Positions 52,769-62,064 of a stretch of 64,000 nt of DNA are shown one piece after another. Numbering within the stretch: position 1 is the first letter of the stretch; the number at the start of each line of letters is the position of its first letter. Made by a program: the position numbers and the translations under genes. Location of the stretch: NCBI RefSeq assembly GCF_039908645.1, contig NZ_CP150917.1, forward strand, positions 3,545,501 to 3,609,500, given 5' to 3'. This DNA comes from Pseudomonas helvetica (lineage in GTDB: Bacteria; Pseudomonadota; Gammaproteobacteria; Pseudomonadales; Pseudomonadaceae). The notes under the pieces are model-generated. The model was not told the DNA's origin. It made no database searches and worked only from the letters and a program-made list of their open reading frames with translations.

Positions 52769-53741
52769 GATCGATATTCTGTCGTTTGGCGAAACCATGG
52801 CGATGTTTGTCGCCGAACAGAGCGGTGATCTGGCCGACGTTACGCAGTTCCACAAGCGCATCGCCGGTGCCGACAGTAATGTCGCGATTGGTCTGTCGCG
52901 ACTGGGGTTCAAGGTGTCCTGGCTGAGCCGGGTCGGTGCGGATTCGCTGGGCCGGTTTGTGGTCGACACCCTGGAACAGGAAGGTCTGGATTGTCGTTTC
53001 GTCGAGACCGATCACGCACACCCAACCGGTTTCCAGCTCAAGTCGCGTGCCGACGATGGCAGCGACCCTCACGTCGAATACTTCCGCCGGGGTTCGGCGG
53101 CCAGTCTTCTGTCCGTGCAGTCGATCGTGCCTGAACAGCTTGAAGCCCGACATCTGCACGCTACCGGCATTGTGCCGGCGCTGTCCGAGTCGGCGCGGCA
53201 GATGTCTTTCGAATTGATGACGCGCATGCGTCAGGCCGGGCGCAGCGTCTCGTTCGACCCCAACCTGCGCCCGACGCTGTGGGGCAGCGAACAGCAGATG
53301 ATCGGCGAAATCAATCGCCTCGCCGCCTTGGCCCATTGGGTGCTGCCGGGCTTGAGCGAGGGACGCTTGCTCAGCGGTTTCGAGGACCCGGCCGACATTG
53401 CGGCGTTTTATCTGGATCAGGGCGCCGAGGCGGTGGTGATCAAACTCGGCCCTGACGGCGCCTATTACCGCACCCAACACGATCAGGGTTTTGTACCCGG
53501 TGTGCCCGTGACCACCGTGGTGGACACGGTGGGTGCCGGCGATGGTTTTGCGGTCGGGATGATCAGCGCCCTGCTGGAGAACCTCAGTATCCCGGACGCC
53601 GTACAGCGCGCCAACTGGATTGGCAGCCGCGCGGTGCAGAGCCGGGGGGATATGGAGGGCTTGCCCAAGCGCAGTGAATTGCCCCATGGACTCACCTATC
53701 GTTCCCACGCAGAGCATGGGAACGAGATCAATCGTTACTGA
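52761..53741 (+). CDS. kguK: 2-ketogluconate kinase KguK (PfkB family)
   Basis: A 326-residue sugar kinase that phosphorylates 2-ketogluconate to 2-keto-6-phosphogluconate. PfkB hallmarks are [14 protein letters not shown] near residue 36 and the C-terminal catalytic motif [13 protein letters not shown] near 255. GGAGAG lies upstream; the start overlaps kguE. The last ~12 codons ([15 protein letters not shown]) are read out of a TCGTTCCCA/TGGGAACGA palindrome at 53699-53725, so the C-terminus was altered by that repeat. Confidence 0.9.
53699..53725. repeat. TCGTTCCCA/TGGGAACGA palindrome inside the kguK 3' end
   Basis: A 9-bp stem with a 9-base loop, lying within the last codons of kguK. It is of the same type as the 26831-26931 element. 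Confidence 0.75.
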
Positions 53742-53794
53742 TGTTTTGAACCGTTACCTGTTGCGACAAAAACAACAAGCTCAGGAGCACTACC

Positions 53795-55093
53795 ATGCAA
53801 ACGCTGAACCTCGCCACCCGCCGCTGGTGGTACATCATGCCGATGGTGTTTATCACCTACAGCCTGGCGTATCTGGACCGCGCCAACTACGGTTTTGCCG
53901 CCGCCTCCGGGATGGCCGCCGACCTGATGATCACACCGGGGCTGTCCTCGCTGCTCGGTGCGCTGTTCTTTCTCGGGTACTTTTTCTTCCAGGTGCCGGG
54001 GGCGATCTACGCGCAAAAGCACAGCGTGAAGAAACTGATCTTCGTCAGCCTGATCCTCTGGGGTGGCCTCGCCACGTTGACCGGCATCGTCTCCAACGCC
54101 TACATGCTGATCGCCATCCGTTTCCTGCTGGGGGTGGTCGAAGCCGCCGTGATGCCGGCGATGCTGGTTTACCTGTGCCACTGGTTCACTCGCGCCGAAC
54201 GCTCGCGAGCCAATACGTTTCTGATTCTCGGCAACCCGGTGACCATGCTCTGGATGTCGGTGGTGTCGGGTTATCTGGTGGAGCATTTCAGCTGGCGCTG
54301 GATGTTTATCGTCGAAGGGTTACCGGCGGTGCTCTGGGCATTTATCTGGTGGCGCCTGGCCGACGATCGTCCTGCCGACGCCAAGTGGCTGAGCAACCAG
54401 CATAAGCTTGACCTGCAAAGCGCCCTGGCCGCTGAACAGGTCGGGATCAAAGCGGTGAAAAACTACGCCGAAGCGTTCCGCTCCCCCAAAGTGATCATCC
54501 TGGCCTTGCAGTTTTTCTGCTGGAGCATCGGCGTTTACGGGTTTGTGCTGTGGCTGCCGTCGATCCTCAAACACGGCGCGCAGATGAACATGATCGAAGC
54601 CGGCTGGCTGTCGGCGCTGCCGTATCTGGCAGCGGTGATTGCGATGCTCGGGGTGTCCTGGGGCTCGGACCGGATTCAGCGGCGCAAACGTTTCGTCTGG
54701 CCGCCGTTGTTGATCGCCTCCATCGCGTTTTACGCATCCTATGCCCTTGGCGCCGAACACTTCTGGTGGTCCTACGCGCTGCTGGTGATTGCTGGCGCCT
54801 GCATGTACGCCCCTTACGGGCCATTCTTTGCCATCGTCCCGGAGATCCTGCCAGCCAACGTCGCCGGCGGTGCCATGGCGCTGATCAACAGCATGGGCGC
54901 CCTCGGCTCGTTCGGCGGTTCGTATCTGGTCGGCTATTTGAACAGTTCCACCGGCTCACCCGGCGCCTCTTACCTATTGATGAGCGCGGCCTTGATGCTT
55001 TCGGTGGTGCTGACGATTTTCCTCAAGCCCGGCGCCAGCGACCGGGCCCACCCCTCGCGTGCAACGGCCCGGCCCGTAGCGGCACATTCCTGA
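53795..55093 (+). CDS. kguT: 2-ketogluconate MFS transporter KguT
   Basis: A 432-residue anion:cation symporter-type MFS protein (12 helices) for uptake of 2-ketogluconate. The opening RRWWYIMPMVFITYSLAYLDRANYGFA is typical of the family, as is RFLLGVVEAAVMPAMLVYLCHWFTRAER in helix 4. GGSDRIQRR-type motif A occurs as GSDRIQRRKRFV. RBS AGGAG. It follows kguK by 53 bases and precedes kguD by 21, in one operon. Confidence 0.9.
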   Translation: MQTLNLATRRWWYIMPMVFITYSLAYLDRANYGFAAASGMAADLMITPGLSSLLGALFFLGYFFFQVPGAIYAQKHSVKKLIFVSLILWGGLATLTGIVSNAYMLIAIRFLLGVVEAAVMPAMLVYLCHWFTRAERSRANTFLILGNPVTMLWMSVVSGYLVEHFSWRWMFIVEGLPAVLWAFIWWRLADDRPADAKWLSNQHKLDLQSALAAEQVGIKAVKNYAEAFRSPKVIILALQFFCWSIGVYGFVLWLPSILKHGAQMNMIEAGWLSALPYLAAVIAMLGVSWGSDRIQRRKRFVWPPLLIASIAFYASYALGAEHFWWSYALLVIAGACMYAPYGPFFAIVPEILPANVAGGAMALINSMGALGSFGGSYLVGYLNSSTGSPGASYLLMSAALMLSVVLTIFLKPGASDRAHPSRATARPVAAHS

Positions 55094-55114
55094 ATTGAAC
55101 AAGAGACTGATCGG

Positions 55115-56101
55115 ATGAAAAAGCAGGTCGTGCTGTACAAAAAACTCTCTGCGCCACTCATGGCTCGCTTGCACGAACAGGCCGAGGTGACGCTGATCGA
55201 CAGCCTTGACGCCGAGGGCCTGAAACGCTTGCGCGAAGCGCTGCCCACGGCCCACGGTCTGCTGGGCGCCAGCCTGAAGCTGGACGCCGAACTGCTCGAC
55301 CTGGCGCCACGCTTGGAGGCCATTGCCAGCGTCTCGGTCGGCGTCGACAACTACGACATCGACTACCTGAACCGCCGACAGATCCTGCTCAGCAATACCC
55401 CGGACGTGTTGACCGAAACCACCGCCGACACCGGTTTTGCGCTGATTCTGGCGACGGCCCGGCGTGTGGTCGAGTTGGCCAATCTGGTGCGCGCCGGACA
55501 ATGGAACCGCAACATCGGCCCGGCGCATTTCGGCACCGATGTACATGGCAAGACCTTGGGCATTATCGGCATGGGCCGCATCGGCGAGGCGCTGGCCCAG
55601 CGTGGGCATTTCGGTTTCGGGATGCCGATTCTCTATCACAGCCACAGCGCCAAACCTGCGGTGGAACAGCGTTTCGACGCGAAGTACCGCAGCCTTCCTG
55701 CGCTGTTGCAGCAGGCCGATTTTATCTGCCTGACATTACCGCTGACCGCTGAAACCGAAGGATTGATCGGCGCCGAGCAGTTTGCACTGATGCGCCCGGA
55801 GAGTATTTTTATCAATATCTCCCGAGGCAAAGTGGTCGATGAAACGGCGTTGATCGAAGCGTTGCGCCAAGGGCAGATTCGCGCGGCGGGGCTGGATGTG
55901 TTCGAGCGTGAACCGCTGGATCACCACTCGCCGCTGTTGCAGTTGAACAACGTGGTGGCGACTCCGCACATCGGTTCTGCAACCCACGAAACCCGCGAAG
56001 CCATGGCCCGCTGTGCAGTCGACAACCTGCTGATGGCACTGGCCGGTGAGCGCCCGGCGAATCTGGTGAATGGCCAGGTCTGGGAGACACAAAACCTGTA
56101 G
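55115..56101 (+). CDS. kguD: 2-keto-6-phosphogluconate reductase KguD
   Basis: A 328-residue D-2-hydroxyacid dehydrogenase that reduces 2-keto-6-phosphogluconate to 6-phosphogluconate, feeding the Entner-Doudoroff route. The NAD(P) motif is LGIIGMGRIGEALAQRG near residue 148; the catalytic Arg, Glu and His lie in INISRGKVVDE, GLDVFEREP and TPHIGSAT. Last gene of the kgu operon. Its TAG stop lies in the first bases of a REP repeat. Confidence 0.9.
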   Translation: MKKQVVLYKKLSAPLMARLHEQAEVTLIDSLDAEGLKRLREALPTAHGLLGASLKLDAELLDLAPRLEAIASVSVGVDNYDIDYLNRRQILLSNTPDVLTETTADTGFALILATARRVVELANLVRAGQWNRNIGPAHFGTDVHGKTLGIIGMGRIGEALAQRGHFGFGMPILYHSHSAKPAVEQRFDAKYRSLPALLQQADFICLTLPLTAETEGLIGAEQFALMRPESIFINISRGKVVDETALIEALRQGQIRAAGLDVFEREPLDHHSPLLQLNNVVATPHIGSATHETREAMARCAVDNLLMALAGERPANLVNGQVWETQNL

Positions 56102-56163
56102 GAGCACGGCTTGCCGGCGATGGCGATCTTGCGGGCGCCATCGCGGGCAAGCCTTGCTCCTAC
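56098..56163. repeat. REP-type inverted repeat at the kguD stop codon
   Basis: GTAGGAGCACGGCTTGCCGGCGATGG with its complement ending in CTTGCTCCTAC; almost the same as the element after topB at 25035-25100. Confidence 0.8.
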
Positions 56164-56184
56164 GAATTAGGAGGTGGTACCGCG

Positions 56185-57372
56185 TCAGCTCCGGTGGGCT
56201 TTCAACAGCTCCGTTGCACAGCGCACGATTCGGCGGCAGGCTTCGGCCAGCCGCTGTTGGTCGAGCACCAGGCCAATGCGAATATGCCCCGCCGCACTTG
56301 GCCCGAACGCTTCACCGGCGAGTACCGACACGGCATAGCCTTCCAGCAGTTTCTCGGCGAACGCCTGCGCACCGACCCCGGTCTGGCGCACATCGACCAT
56401 CACGAACATCCCGCCATCCGGAATGACCGGATTAATGCCTGGGCAATCGCTCAATCGCGCGCACACCAGATCACGCCGCGCACGGTACTCGTTGCGCATC
56501 AGCGCAAGTTCCGGCAAATCAGCCTCCAGAGCCACACGCGCTGCGTTCTGCACGAAGTCGGGAATGCCAAAGAGCATGCACAGCGAAAGGTTCTCCAGGT
56601 GTTCAGTCAAGCGTTTCGGGCCGATCACCCAACCAACTCGCCAGCCCGTCATGGCGTGAGATTTCGACAGACTGTTCACGGTCGCCGTACGTTCGGCCAT
56701 CCCCGGCAGGCTGGCCGGACTGATGTGCTCACCCTCAAATAACAGTTCGCTGTAGACCTCATCGCTGATCAGCCACAAGTCATGCTTGACGCACAAACGC
56801 GCCAACGCCTGCCAGATCGGCAGCGACAGGCTTGCCCCGGAAGGATTGTTCGGACTGTTGAGCAGAATGGCGCGCGTCCTGGGAGTGATCCGTGCGGCGA
56901 TGTCCGTCGGGTCAACGCGAAATCCGTTTTCCGGCCGCACAGCGATGGGTACCACCTTCGCCCCGCAGGCACCGAACACGCCTTCATAGGTCACGTACAT
57001 CGGTTCGGCGACCAGCACTTCGTCACCTGGGTCGAGCAAACATTGCACCACTGAATACACCGCACACTGCGCGCCCGGCAGCACCAGCACATGATCGGCA
57101 TCGACCACTTGACCGCTGCGCCGGGTGTGACGACGAGCAATGCTGGTGCGCAGTGACCGCGTGCCGCGCACCTCCGAATAATGCGTATCACCGGCCAGCA
57201 AGCTGTCGATGGCCGCCTGGACGATCGGTTTCGGCGTATCGAAATCCGGGTCGCCGACCGACAGCAGCAGGACATCGACGCCCTGCTCGCGCAATTCCAG
57301 CGCTCGGTAGTGAATCTGCCAGGCGTCGGCTCCGTCACCGGCGATTCGTTGGGTCAAGGCTGAATAGCGCAT
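56185..57372 (-). CDS. aruH: PLP-dependent class I aminotransferase, AruH-like (arginine:pyruvate transaminase)
   Basis: A 395-residue enzyme. Its start MRYSALTQRIAGDGADAWQIHYRALEL and LLLSVGDPDFDTP closely follow P. aeruginosa AruH from memory. The PLP lysine is in SLSKSHAMTGWRVGW near residue 235, with NSPNNPSGA and SDEVYSELLF upstream and the substrate-carboxylate Arg in GHIRIGLV. ATG at 57372 follows AGGAG. In P. aeruginosa aruH is paired with aruI; here no aruI is seen, so another amino acid substrate is possible. Confidence 0.8.
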   Translation of the reverse strand: MRYSALTQRIAGDGADAWQIHYRALELREQGVDVLLLSVGDPDFDTPKPIVQAAIDSLLAGDTHYSEVRGTRSLRTSIARRHTRRSGQVVDADHVLVLPGAQCAVYSVVQCLLDPGDEVLVAEPMYVTYEGVFGACGAKVVPIAVRPENGFRVDPTDIAARITPRTRAILLNSPNNPSGASLSLPIWQALARLCVKHDLWLISDEVYSELLFEGEHISPASLPGMAERTATVNSLSKSHAMTGWRVGWVIGPKRLTEHLENLSLCMLFGIPDFVQNAARVALEADLPELALMRNEYRARRDLVCARLSDCPGINPVIPDGGMFVMVDVRQTGVGAQAFAEKLLEGYAVSVLAGEAFGPSAAGHIRIGLVLDQQRLAEACRRIVRCATELLKAHRS

Positions 57373-57412
57373 GTACATCTCCTGTCGCGCGAACTCCACA
57401 TTCAACCCTATC

Positions 57413-59038
57413 TCAAATCACGAAACGCGCCACCATGGCATTCAAATCAACCGCCAGACGCGACAGCTCATGGCTGGCGGCGCTGGTCTGGTTGGCACCG
57501 GCGGCCGATTGGGTGGCCAGGTCGCGGATGTTCACCAGGTTGCGGTCCACTTCGCGCGACACCTGCGCCTGTTCTTCCGAGGCGCTGGCGATCACCAGGT
57601 TGCGCTCGTTGATCTGGTGAATCGACTGGGTGATTTGCTCCAGCGCCACGCCGGCTGCACGGGCCAACTCCAAGGTCGTGTGCGTGCGCTGATTGCTTTG
57701 CTGCATGGAGTCGACCGCTTCGCCGGTGCCGTTTTGAATCCCGGCGACCATTTTTTCGATTTCCTGGGTCGATTGCGCGGTGCGATGCGCCAAGGCGCGG
57801 ACCTCGTCTGCCACCACGGCAAAACCGCGCCCGGCTTCACCGGCACGCGCCGCTTCGATGGCCGCGTTAAGTGCCAGCAGGTTGGTCTGCTCGGCAATCG
57901 CCCGAATCACATCCAGCACCTTGCCGATATCGCGGCCCTGAGTGGCCAGGCCTTCAATCATCAGCGAGGTGCTTTGTACGTCATGGGTCATGGTCTGAAT
58001 GGCGTTGACGGTTTCCACCACGCGGTCGCGACCTTCACGGGCGGCCTGGGTCGATTGATTCGACGCCTCGGAGGTGGACACCGCGTTGCGGGCGACTTCT
58101 TCCACCGCGGCGGTCATTTCATTGACGGCGGTCGCGGCCTGTTCGATTTCGTTGTTTTGCTGTTGCAGACCGCGCGACGCTTCCTCGGTTACGGCGCTGA
58201 GCTCTTCTGCCGCAGCCCCCAGCTGGTTCGCGGAACCGGCGATCTGTTCAATGGTTTTGCGCAAGTTGGCCTGCATGGTCGACAAGGCGCCGAGCAAACG
58301 CGCCGGTTCGTCCTTGCCATCGACTTCGATGGGTTTGGTGAGGTTACCGCCAGCAATGGACTCGGCGGCGGCAACCGCACGGTTCAGCGGTGTGACGATG
58401 CTGCGGGTCAACAGCCAGGCCAGCAACACTGTCACCAGTGCAGCGATCACCGACACCGCAATGATGCCGTTGGTGGCATAGGAATATTGGTCGCCTGCTA
58501 CAGCATCGGCCTCGGCTGCGCCTGCCTTGTTAATGGCGATCAATTTGTTCAGCTGCTCACCCATCAGATCGGTACCGTCCTTGATACGCGTATTGATCAG
58601 GTTGCGCAGTTCATCGAGTTTGTTCTGCCGCGACAGCTCCATCATCTGGCTTTGGGCTTGCAGGTAGCTGTCCAGGGTGGCAGCAAAGGTTTTATACAGC
58701 GCCGCTTCTTCCGGGCCGGCTGGCAGGGCTGCGTAGCTCTTTTGAGCTTGTCTGGCCTTGTCAGTGAGTACGTTGATGCGGGTTTCAGCGTCTTGCAGTC
58801 CGGCGGCGTCGCGGTTTACCAGCACGCGAAACGAGAGGATACGCAAGCGCAAGACGCTCTCGGTCATGTTCCCAAGGAAGGCGACGCTGGGCAGCTGATT
58901 GGTTTCCATGTCGATGGAGGCCTGGCGGATGATCGACATGCGGTTCACGGCAAAGATGCCAAGCACGATGACCAGCAATGCAATGAACGCAAAACCCAGG
59001 AACGCTCGAGGCGCGATATTCATATTACGTATGGACAT
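57413..59038 (-). CDS. Methyl-accepting chemotaxis protein
   Basis: A 541-residue chemoreceptor. A helix at ~11-32, a periplasmic four-helix-bundle ligand domain of ~150 residues (Q-rich, typical 4HB_MCP), and a second helix near 190-212 are followed by HAMP ([24 protein letters not shown]). The signalling domain has the invariant hairpin tip [34 protein letters not shown] at ~370. No C-terminal pentapeptide for CheR. GAGAG lies 8 bases upstream. The ligand is unknown; it is 40 bases upstream of the aminotransferase gene on the same strand, so an amino acid is a fair guess. Confidence 0.92.
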   Translation of the reverse strand: MSIRNMNIAPRAFLGFAFIALLVIVLGIFAVNRMSIIRQASIDMETNQLPSVAFLGNMTESVLRLRILSFRVLVNRDAAGLQDAETRINVLTDKARQAQKSYAALPAGPEEAALYKTFAATLDSYLQAQSQMMELSRQNKLDELRNLINTRIKDGTDLMGEQLNKLIAINKAGAAEADAVAGDQYSYATNGIIAVSVIAALVTVLLAWLLTRSIVTPLNRAVAAAESIAGGNLTKPIEVDGKDEPARLLGALSTMQANLRKTIEQIAGSANQLGAAAEELSAVTEEASRGLQQQNNEIEQAATAVNEMTAAVEEVARNAVSTSEASNQSTQAAREGRDRVVETVNAIQTMTHDVQSTSLMIEGLATQGRDIGKVLDVIRAIAEQTNLLALNAAIEAARAGEAGRGFAVVADEVRALAHRTAQSTQEIEKMVAGIQNGTGEAVDSMQQSNQRTHTTLELARAAGVALEQITQSIHQINERNLVIASASEEQAQVSREVDRNLVNIRDLATQSAAGANQTSAASHELSRLAVDLNAMVARFVI

Positions 59039-59223
59039 AGGATGACTCTCGGGTGGTGAAGTCTTCGAGCATCCATGCAGTGAACGCTGGCAGGCAGAAA
59101 GTTGCGCCCAGCGTGCAGGTAGGCGACTTTTATTTGAGGGGTTATGCGCCTATACCCTGTATCGGCAGGGCTTTAGATTTTATGGAGGGTTGAGCGAAAT
59201 ATATTTCTGGGCAGGAGAAGTGT

Positions 59224-59354
59224 TTCAGTGGTGAAACACTGCTCCTACCTGTGGCGAAGCCGCCGTAAGCCTTTGCTTTATTTTTTTCCATTTCGGGGCC
59301 GCTTCGCGTCCCAGCGGGACGGTGCGGCGTTCCGACAAGCTCCCTCGCCACAAA
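59224..59354. repeat. Degenerate GTGGCGA...TCGCCAC repeat
   Basis: GCTCCTACCTGTGGCGAAGCC at the left and GCTCCCTCGCCACAAAGG at the right are decayed ends of the repeats seen elsewhere. The 59039-59363 gap has no other feature; the minus-strand frame through it (59142-59351) has no ribosome site. Confidence 0.5.
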
Positions 59355-59363
59355 GGACCGTGT

Positions 59364-60506
59364 TCAGTGCTTATGTACCGCCAGGCGCCAGACGCGGGCG
59401 ATGTCCCGGGCGCGATCGTGCAGCAGGCGCGGAGCGTCGGCGCAGGCTTGCTCCAGCGTCATTGGCCCGGATGCGAGGGCGAATGCCGCGTCCACGCCAT
59501 GTTCGTACATCTGCTGGTAGCCCTCGCCGAGCGTGCCGGCAATCACGATTACCGGCACGCCCTGCTGCCGGGCGATACGCGCCACGCCAAACGGAGTTTT
59601 GCCGCGCAAGGTCTGGGCGTCGAAGCGGCCCTCGCCAGTGATCACCAGGTCCGCATCACGTACCGCCTCTTCCAGGCCGACCAGGTCGGCGACCACTTCT
59701 ACACCGGCGCGAAATTGCGCGCCAAGAAACGCCTTGGCCGCAAAACCCAGTCCGCCCGCTGCCCCACTGCCCGGTTCGTCACGCAGATCTTTTCCCAGCG
59801 CTTGAGCACAGATCCCGGCGAAATACCCAAGGGCCTGATCCAGTTGTTGAACCTGCTCGACCGATGCGCCTTTCTGCGGGCCGAATATGGCTGAGGCACC
59901 GTGAGGACCGCACAACGGATTGTTGACGTCTGCGGCGATTTCGAAGCGCACGCTGGCCAGACGCGGGTCCATTTCACTCAGGTCGATCCGTGCCAGTTGC
60001 GCCAATGCCAGGCCACCCGGTTGCAATGTCTGGCCCTGGGCATCGAGCAGTCGTACGCCCAGCGCCTGCAACGCACCGGCACCTGCGTCGTTGGTCGCGC
60101 TGCCGCCAATGGCCAGGATGATCCGCTGAGCCCCTGCATCGAGTGCCGCGCGGATCAGTTCGCCCGTGCCAAAAGTGCTGCTGGTACATGCATCGCGCAG
60201 GCCCACCGGCACCAACTGCAATCCGCTGGCTTCGGCCATTTCGATGATCGCAGTGTGATTGTGGGGCAGCCAGCCCCAGTGCGCGTCGACCTGTATACCG
60301 AGCGGCCCCTGCACGCTGGCGCTGCGCAGCTCGCCTTCGCAGGCAGCGAGAATCGACTCGACCGTCCCTTCCCCGCCGTCAGCCATCGGGCACTTGACCA
60401 GCGTCGCATCCGGCCAGACCTCGGCCAGGCCCAGCGCAATGGCAGTGGCCACGGCTTCGGCACTCAGGCTGTCCTTGAACGAATCGGGGGCGATGACGAT
60501 TTTCAT
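59364..60506 (-). CDS. Glycerate 2-kinase (GarK/GlxK family)
   Basis: A 380-residue kinase converting D-glycerate to 2-phosphoglycerate. The family start MKIVIAPDSFKDSLSA is exact and is followed by CPMADGGEGTVE, IILAIGGSATNDAGAG, AADVNNPLCGPHGAS, and VITGEGRFDAQTLRGKTP near 290-310. GGAGAA is 5 bases upstream of the ATG at 60506. A CdaR-type regulator and an MFS transporter lie next to it, as in glycerate/glucarate utilisation clusters. Confidence 0.92.
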   Translation of the reverse strand: MKIVIAPDSFKDSLSAEAVATAIALGLAEVWPDATLVKCPMADGGEGTVESILAACEGELRSASVQGPLGIQVDAHWGWLPHNHTAIIEMAEASGLQLVPVGLRDACTSSTFGTGELIRAALDAGAQRIILAIGGSATNDAGAGALQALGVRLLDAQGQTLQPGGLALAQLARIDLSEMDPRLASVRFEIAADVNNPLCGPHGASAIFGPQKGASVEQVQQLDQALGYFAGICAQALGKDLRDEPGSGAAGGLGFAAKAFLGAQFRAGVEVVADLVGLEEAVRDADLVITGEGRFDAQTLRGKTPFGVARIARQQGVPVIVIAGTLGEGYQQMYEHGVDAAFALASGPMTLEQACADAPRLLHDRARDIARVWRLAVHKH

Positions 60507-60625
60507 GTGAATTCTCCAGTTCCAATGGAGCCCATGCTGCCAGTTGATATGAACAATAACGCCGGTCCGTTGCACAAACGGCCATGAGGATTATTGTTCA
60601 TTTCCACAAATCCCTGCGCGCCCAA

Positions 60626-60772
60626 CGTAGCAGCTGCCGAGCCCGCGAGGCTGCGTTCGGCGGCGCAGCCGTCGTGAAGTCAATCGCTGCGGTGTGTCAG
60701 GGAACAGTTGCCAGCAGGAATTACGACGGCTTCGCCGCCGAACGCAGCCTCGCGGGCTCGGCAGCTGCTACG
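60626..60772. repeat. CGTAGCAGCTGCCGAGC inverted-repeat element, copy 3
   Basis: CGTAGCAGCTGCCGAGCCCGCGAGGCTGCGTTCGGC matched by its complement; a run of T follows the right end, so it may also terminate plus-strand transcripts. Middle bases differ from copies 1 and 2. Confidence 0.85.
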
Positions 60773-60784
60773 GTTTTTTGGGGG

Positions 60785-61897
60785 CTATTCGGTTTGCGGC
60801 AGCAGTTGCACGCCCAGGTACAGCGCGAGCATGCCGTCGAGGCGCAGCGGGTCAACGCCGCTGAGTTCGGCAATACGCTCCATGCGGTAACGCAAGCTGT
60901 TGCGGTGAATGCCCAACGCATCGGCACAGGCCTGGCTTTGGCCATCGTGTTCGCACCAGCTTCGTAACGTTGCCAACAGTTGGCCGTTGCTGTCCTTGGC
61001 GATGACTTTGCGCAGAGGCGTGAGCAACTCGTCCAGCGCATCGTCGTTGCGATGACGCCAGAGCATAACCGGCAATCGATAGCGGTTAAGTATCAGCAAA
61101 CGGGTTTTCGGCAGCACATCGCGCCCATAGGCCAGCAAGTCGCCGACCCGTCGATAGCAGCGGCGCAAGCCTTGCAAACCATCGGCCTGGCCACCCACGG
61201 CAATACGCAGAATGTTCCAGCCCAGGCCCTCGAGTTTTTCCAACAAGCGCTCGTTGTCCACCACTTGCGTGGTCGGCCGGCACCACAGCAACGACGACTT
61301 CGCGGAGCTCACGCACCAACTGTCGGGATAGCGTGAGATCAGCCAGGCACTCAAGGCCTCGGCGGTTTGCCCCGCTCCATGTTCCAGGCCCAACTCGAAC
61401 AAATAAGGTGTCCGCGACAGCTGCGGCTTGAGGCCCATTTGCTGAGCTTCGTCGATCAGCCGTGGCGAATCCCCGGCCTCGCTGAGCAGCAACGCCAACA
61501 GGTCATCGCAACGCTGGCGACGCCATTGCTGCTCGGCCTGCTGGTTACGCTGGCCGACCAGCATCTCGGCAGTCATGCGCACCAGCTCCGCATAGGTACG
61601 CAGTTGCTCGGGCTCACCGGTAATACCCAACACGCCAATCAAACGCTGATCGAGCAGCAACGGCAGATTGATCCCCGGCTGCACGCCTTTGAGGTGCACG
61701 GCGGTCTGCGCGTCGATTTCCACCACGCGCCCATTCGCCAGCACCAGTTGCGCACCTTCGTGCCGGGTGTTGATCCGCTCCGGCTCGCCGCTGCCGAGGA
61801 TCAGCCCTTGGCTGTCCATGACATTGACGTTGTACGGCAGAATGGCCATCGCCCGGTCGACGATATCCTGCGCCAGGTCGTGATCGAGTTCGAACAT
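60785..61897 (-). CDS. CdaR-family (sugar diacid) transcriptional regulator
   Basis: A 370-residue regulator. The N-terminal sugar-diacid recognition domain (LDHDLAQDIVDRAMAILPYNVNVMD, RINTRHEGAQLVL, GINLPLLLDQRLIGVLGITG) is followed by a GGDEF-like CdaR middle part, and a C-terminal PucR-type helix-turn-helix (SQACADALGIHRNSLRYRMERI). This is the arrangement of E. coli CdaR, which responds to glycerate/galactarate. It is divergent from the MFS gene with ~170 bases between and upstream of glycerate kinase, which are its probable targets. Confidence 0.88.
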   Translation of the reverse strand: MFELDHDLAQDIVDRAMAILPYNVNVMDSQGLILGSGEPERINTRHEGAQLVLANGRVVEIDAQTAVHLKGVQPGINLPLLLDQRLIGVLGITGEPEQLRTYAELVRMTAEMLVGQRNQQAEQQWRRQRCDDLLALLLSEAGDSPRLIDEAQQMGLKPQLSRTPYLFELGLEHGAGQTAEALSAWLISRYPDSWCVSSAKSSLLWCRPTTQVVDNERLLEKLEGLGWNILRIAVGGQADGLQGLRRCYRRVGDLLAYGRDVLPKTRLLILNRYRLPVMLWRHRNDDALDELLTPLRKVIAKDSNGQLLATLRSWCEHDGQSQACADALGIHRNSLRYRMERIAELSGVDPLRLDGMLALYLGVQLLPQTE

Positions 61898-62064
61898 GCG
61901 GCTAATCCTTGAAAACGTGCGGCGATTGATTGTTCACCCGCACAGGCTGTTGGCGCAAACCCTGTGCTCAGGCACAAAGACTTCCGCGTAGGGGTGACCG
62001 AGACTCTCCAGGCGACCAACGTTACCCTTGCCTCGCAAAAAATCATAATAAAGAGAGTCCCGCC

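Noticed and set aside
57371..59059. Plus-strand frame of 562 codons opposite the chemoreceptor
   Set aside because: Shadow frame; the minus strand has complete HAMP and MCP signalling motifs.
59142..59351. 69-codon minus-strand frame after the chemoreceptor
   Set aside because: Lies over decayed intergenic repeats with no ribosome site.
13196..60772. Many inverted repeats that might be CRISPR or transposon ends
   Set aside because: They are pairs, not regularly spaced arrays, have no cas or transposase genes nearby and match the pattern of pseudomonad REP-like elements.
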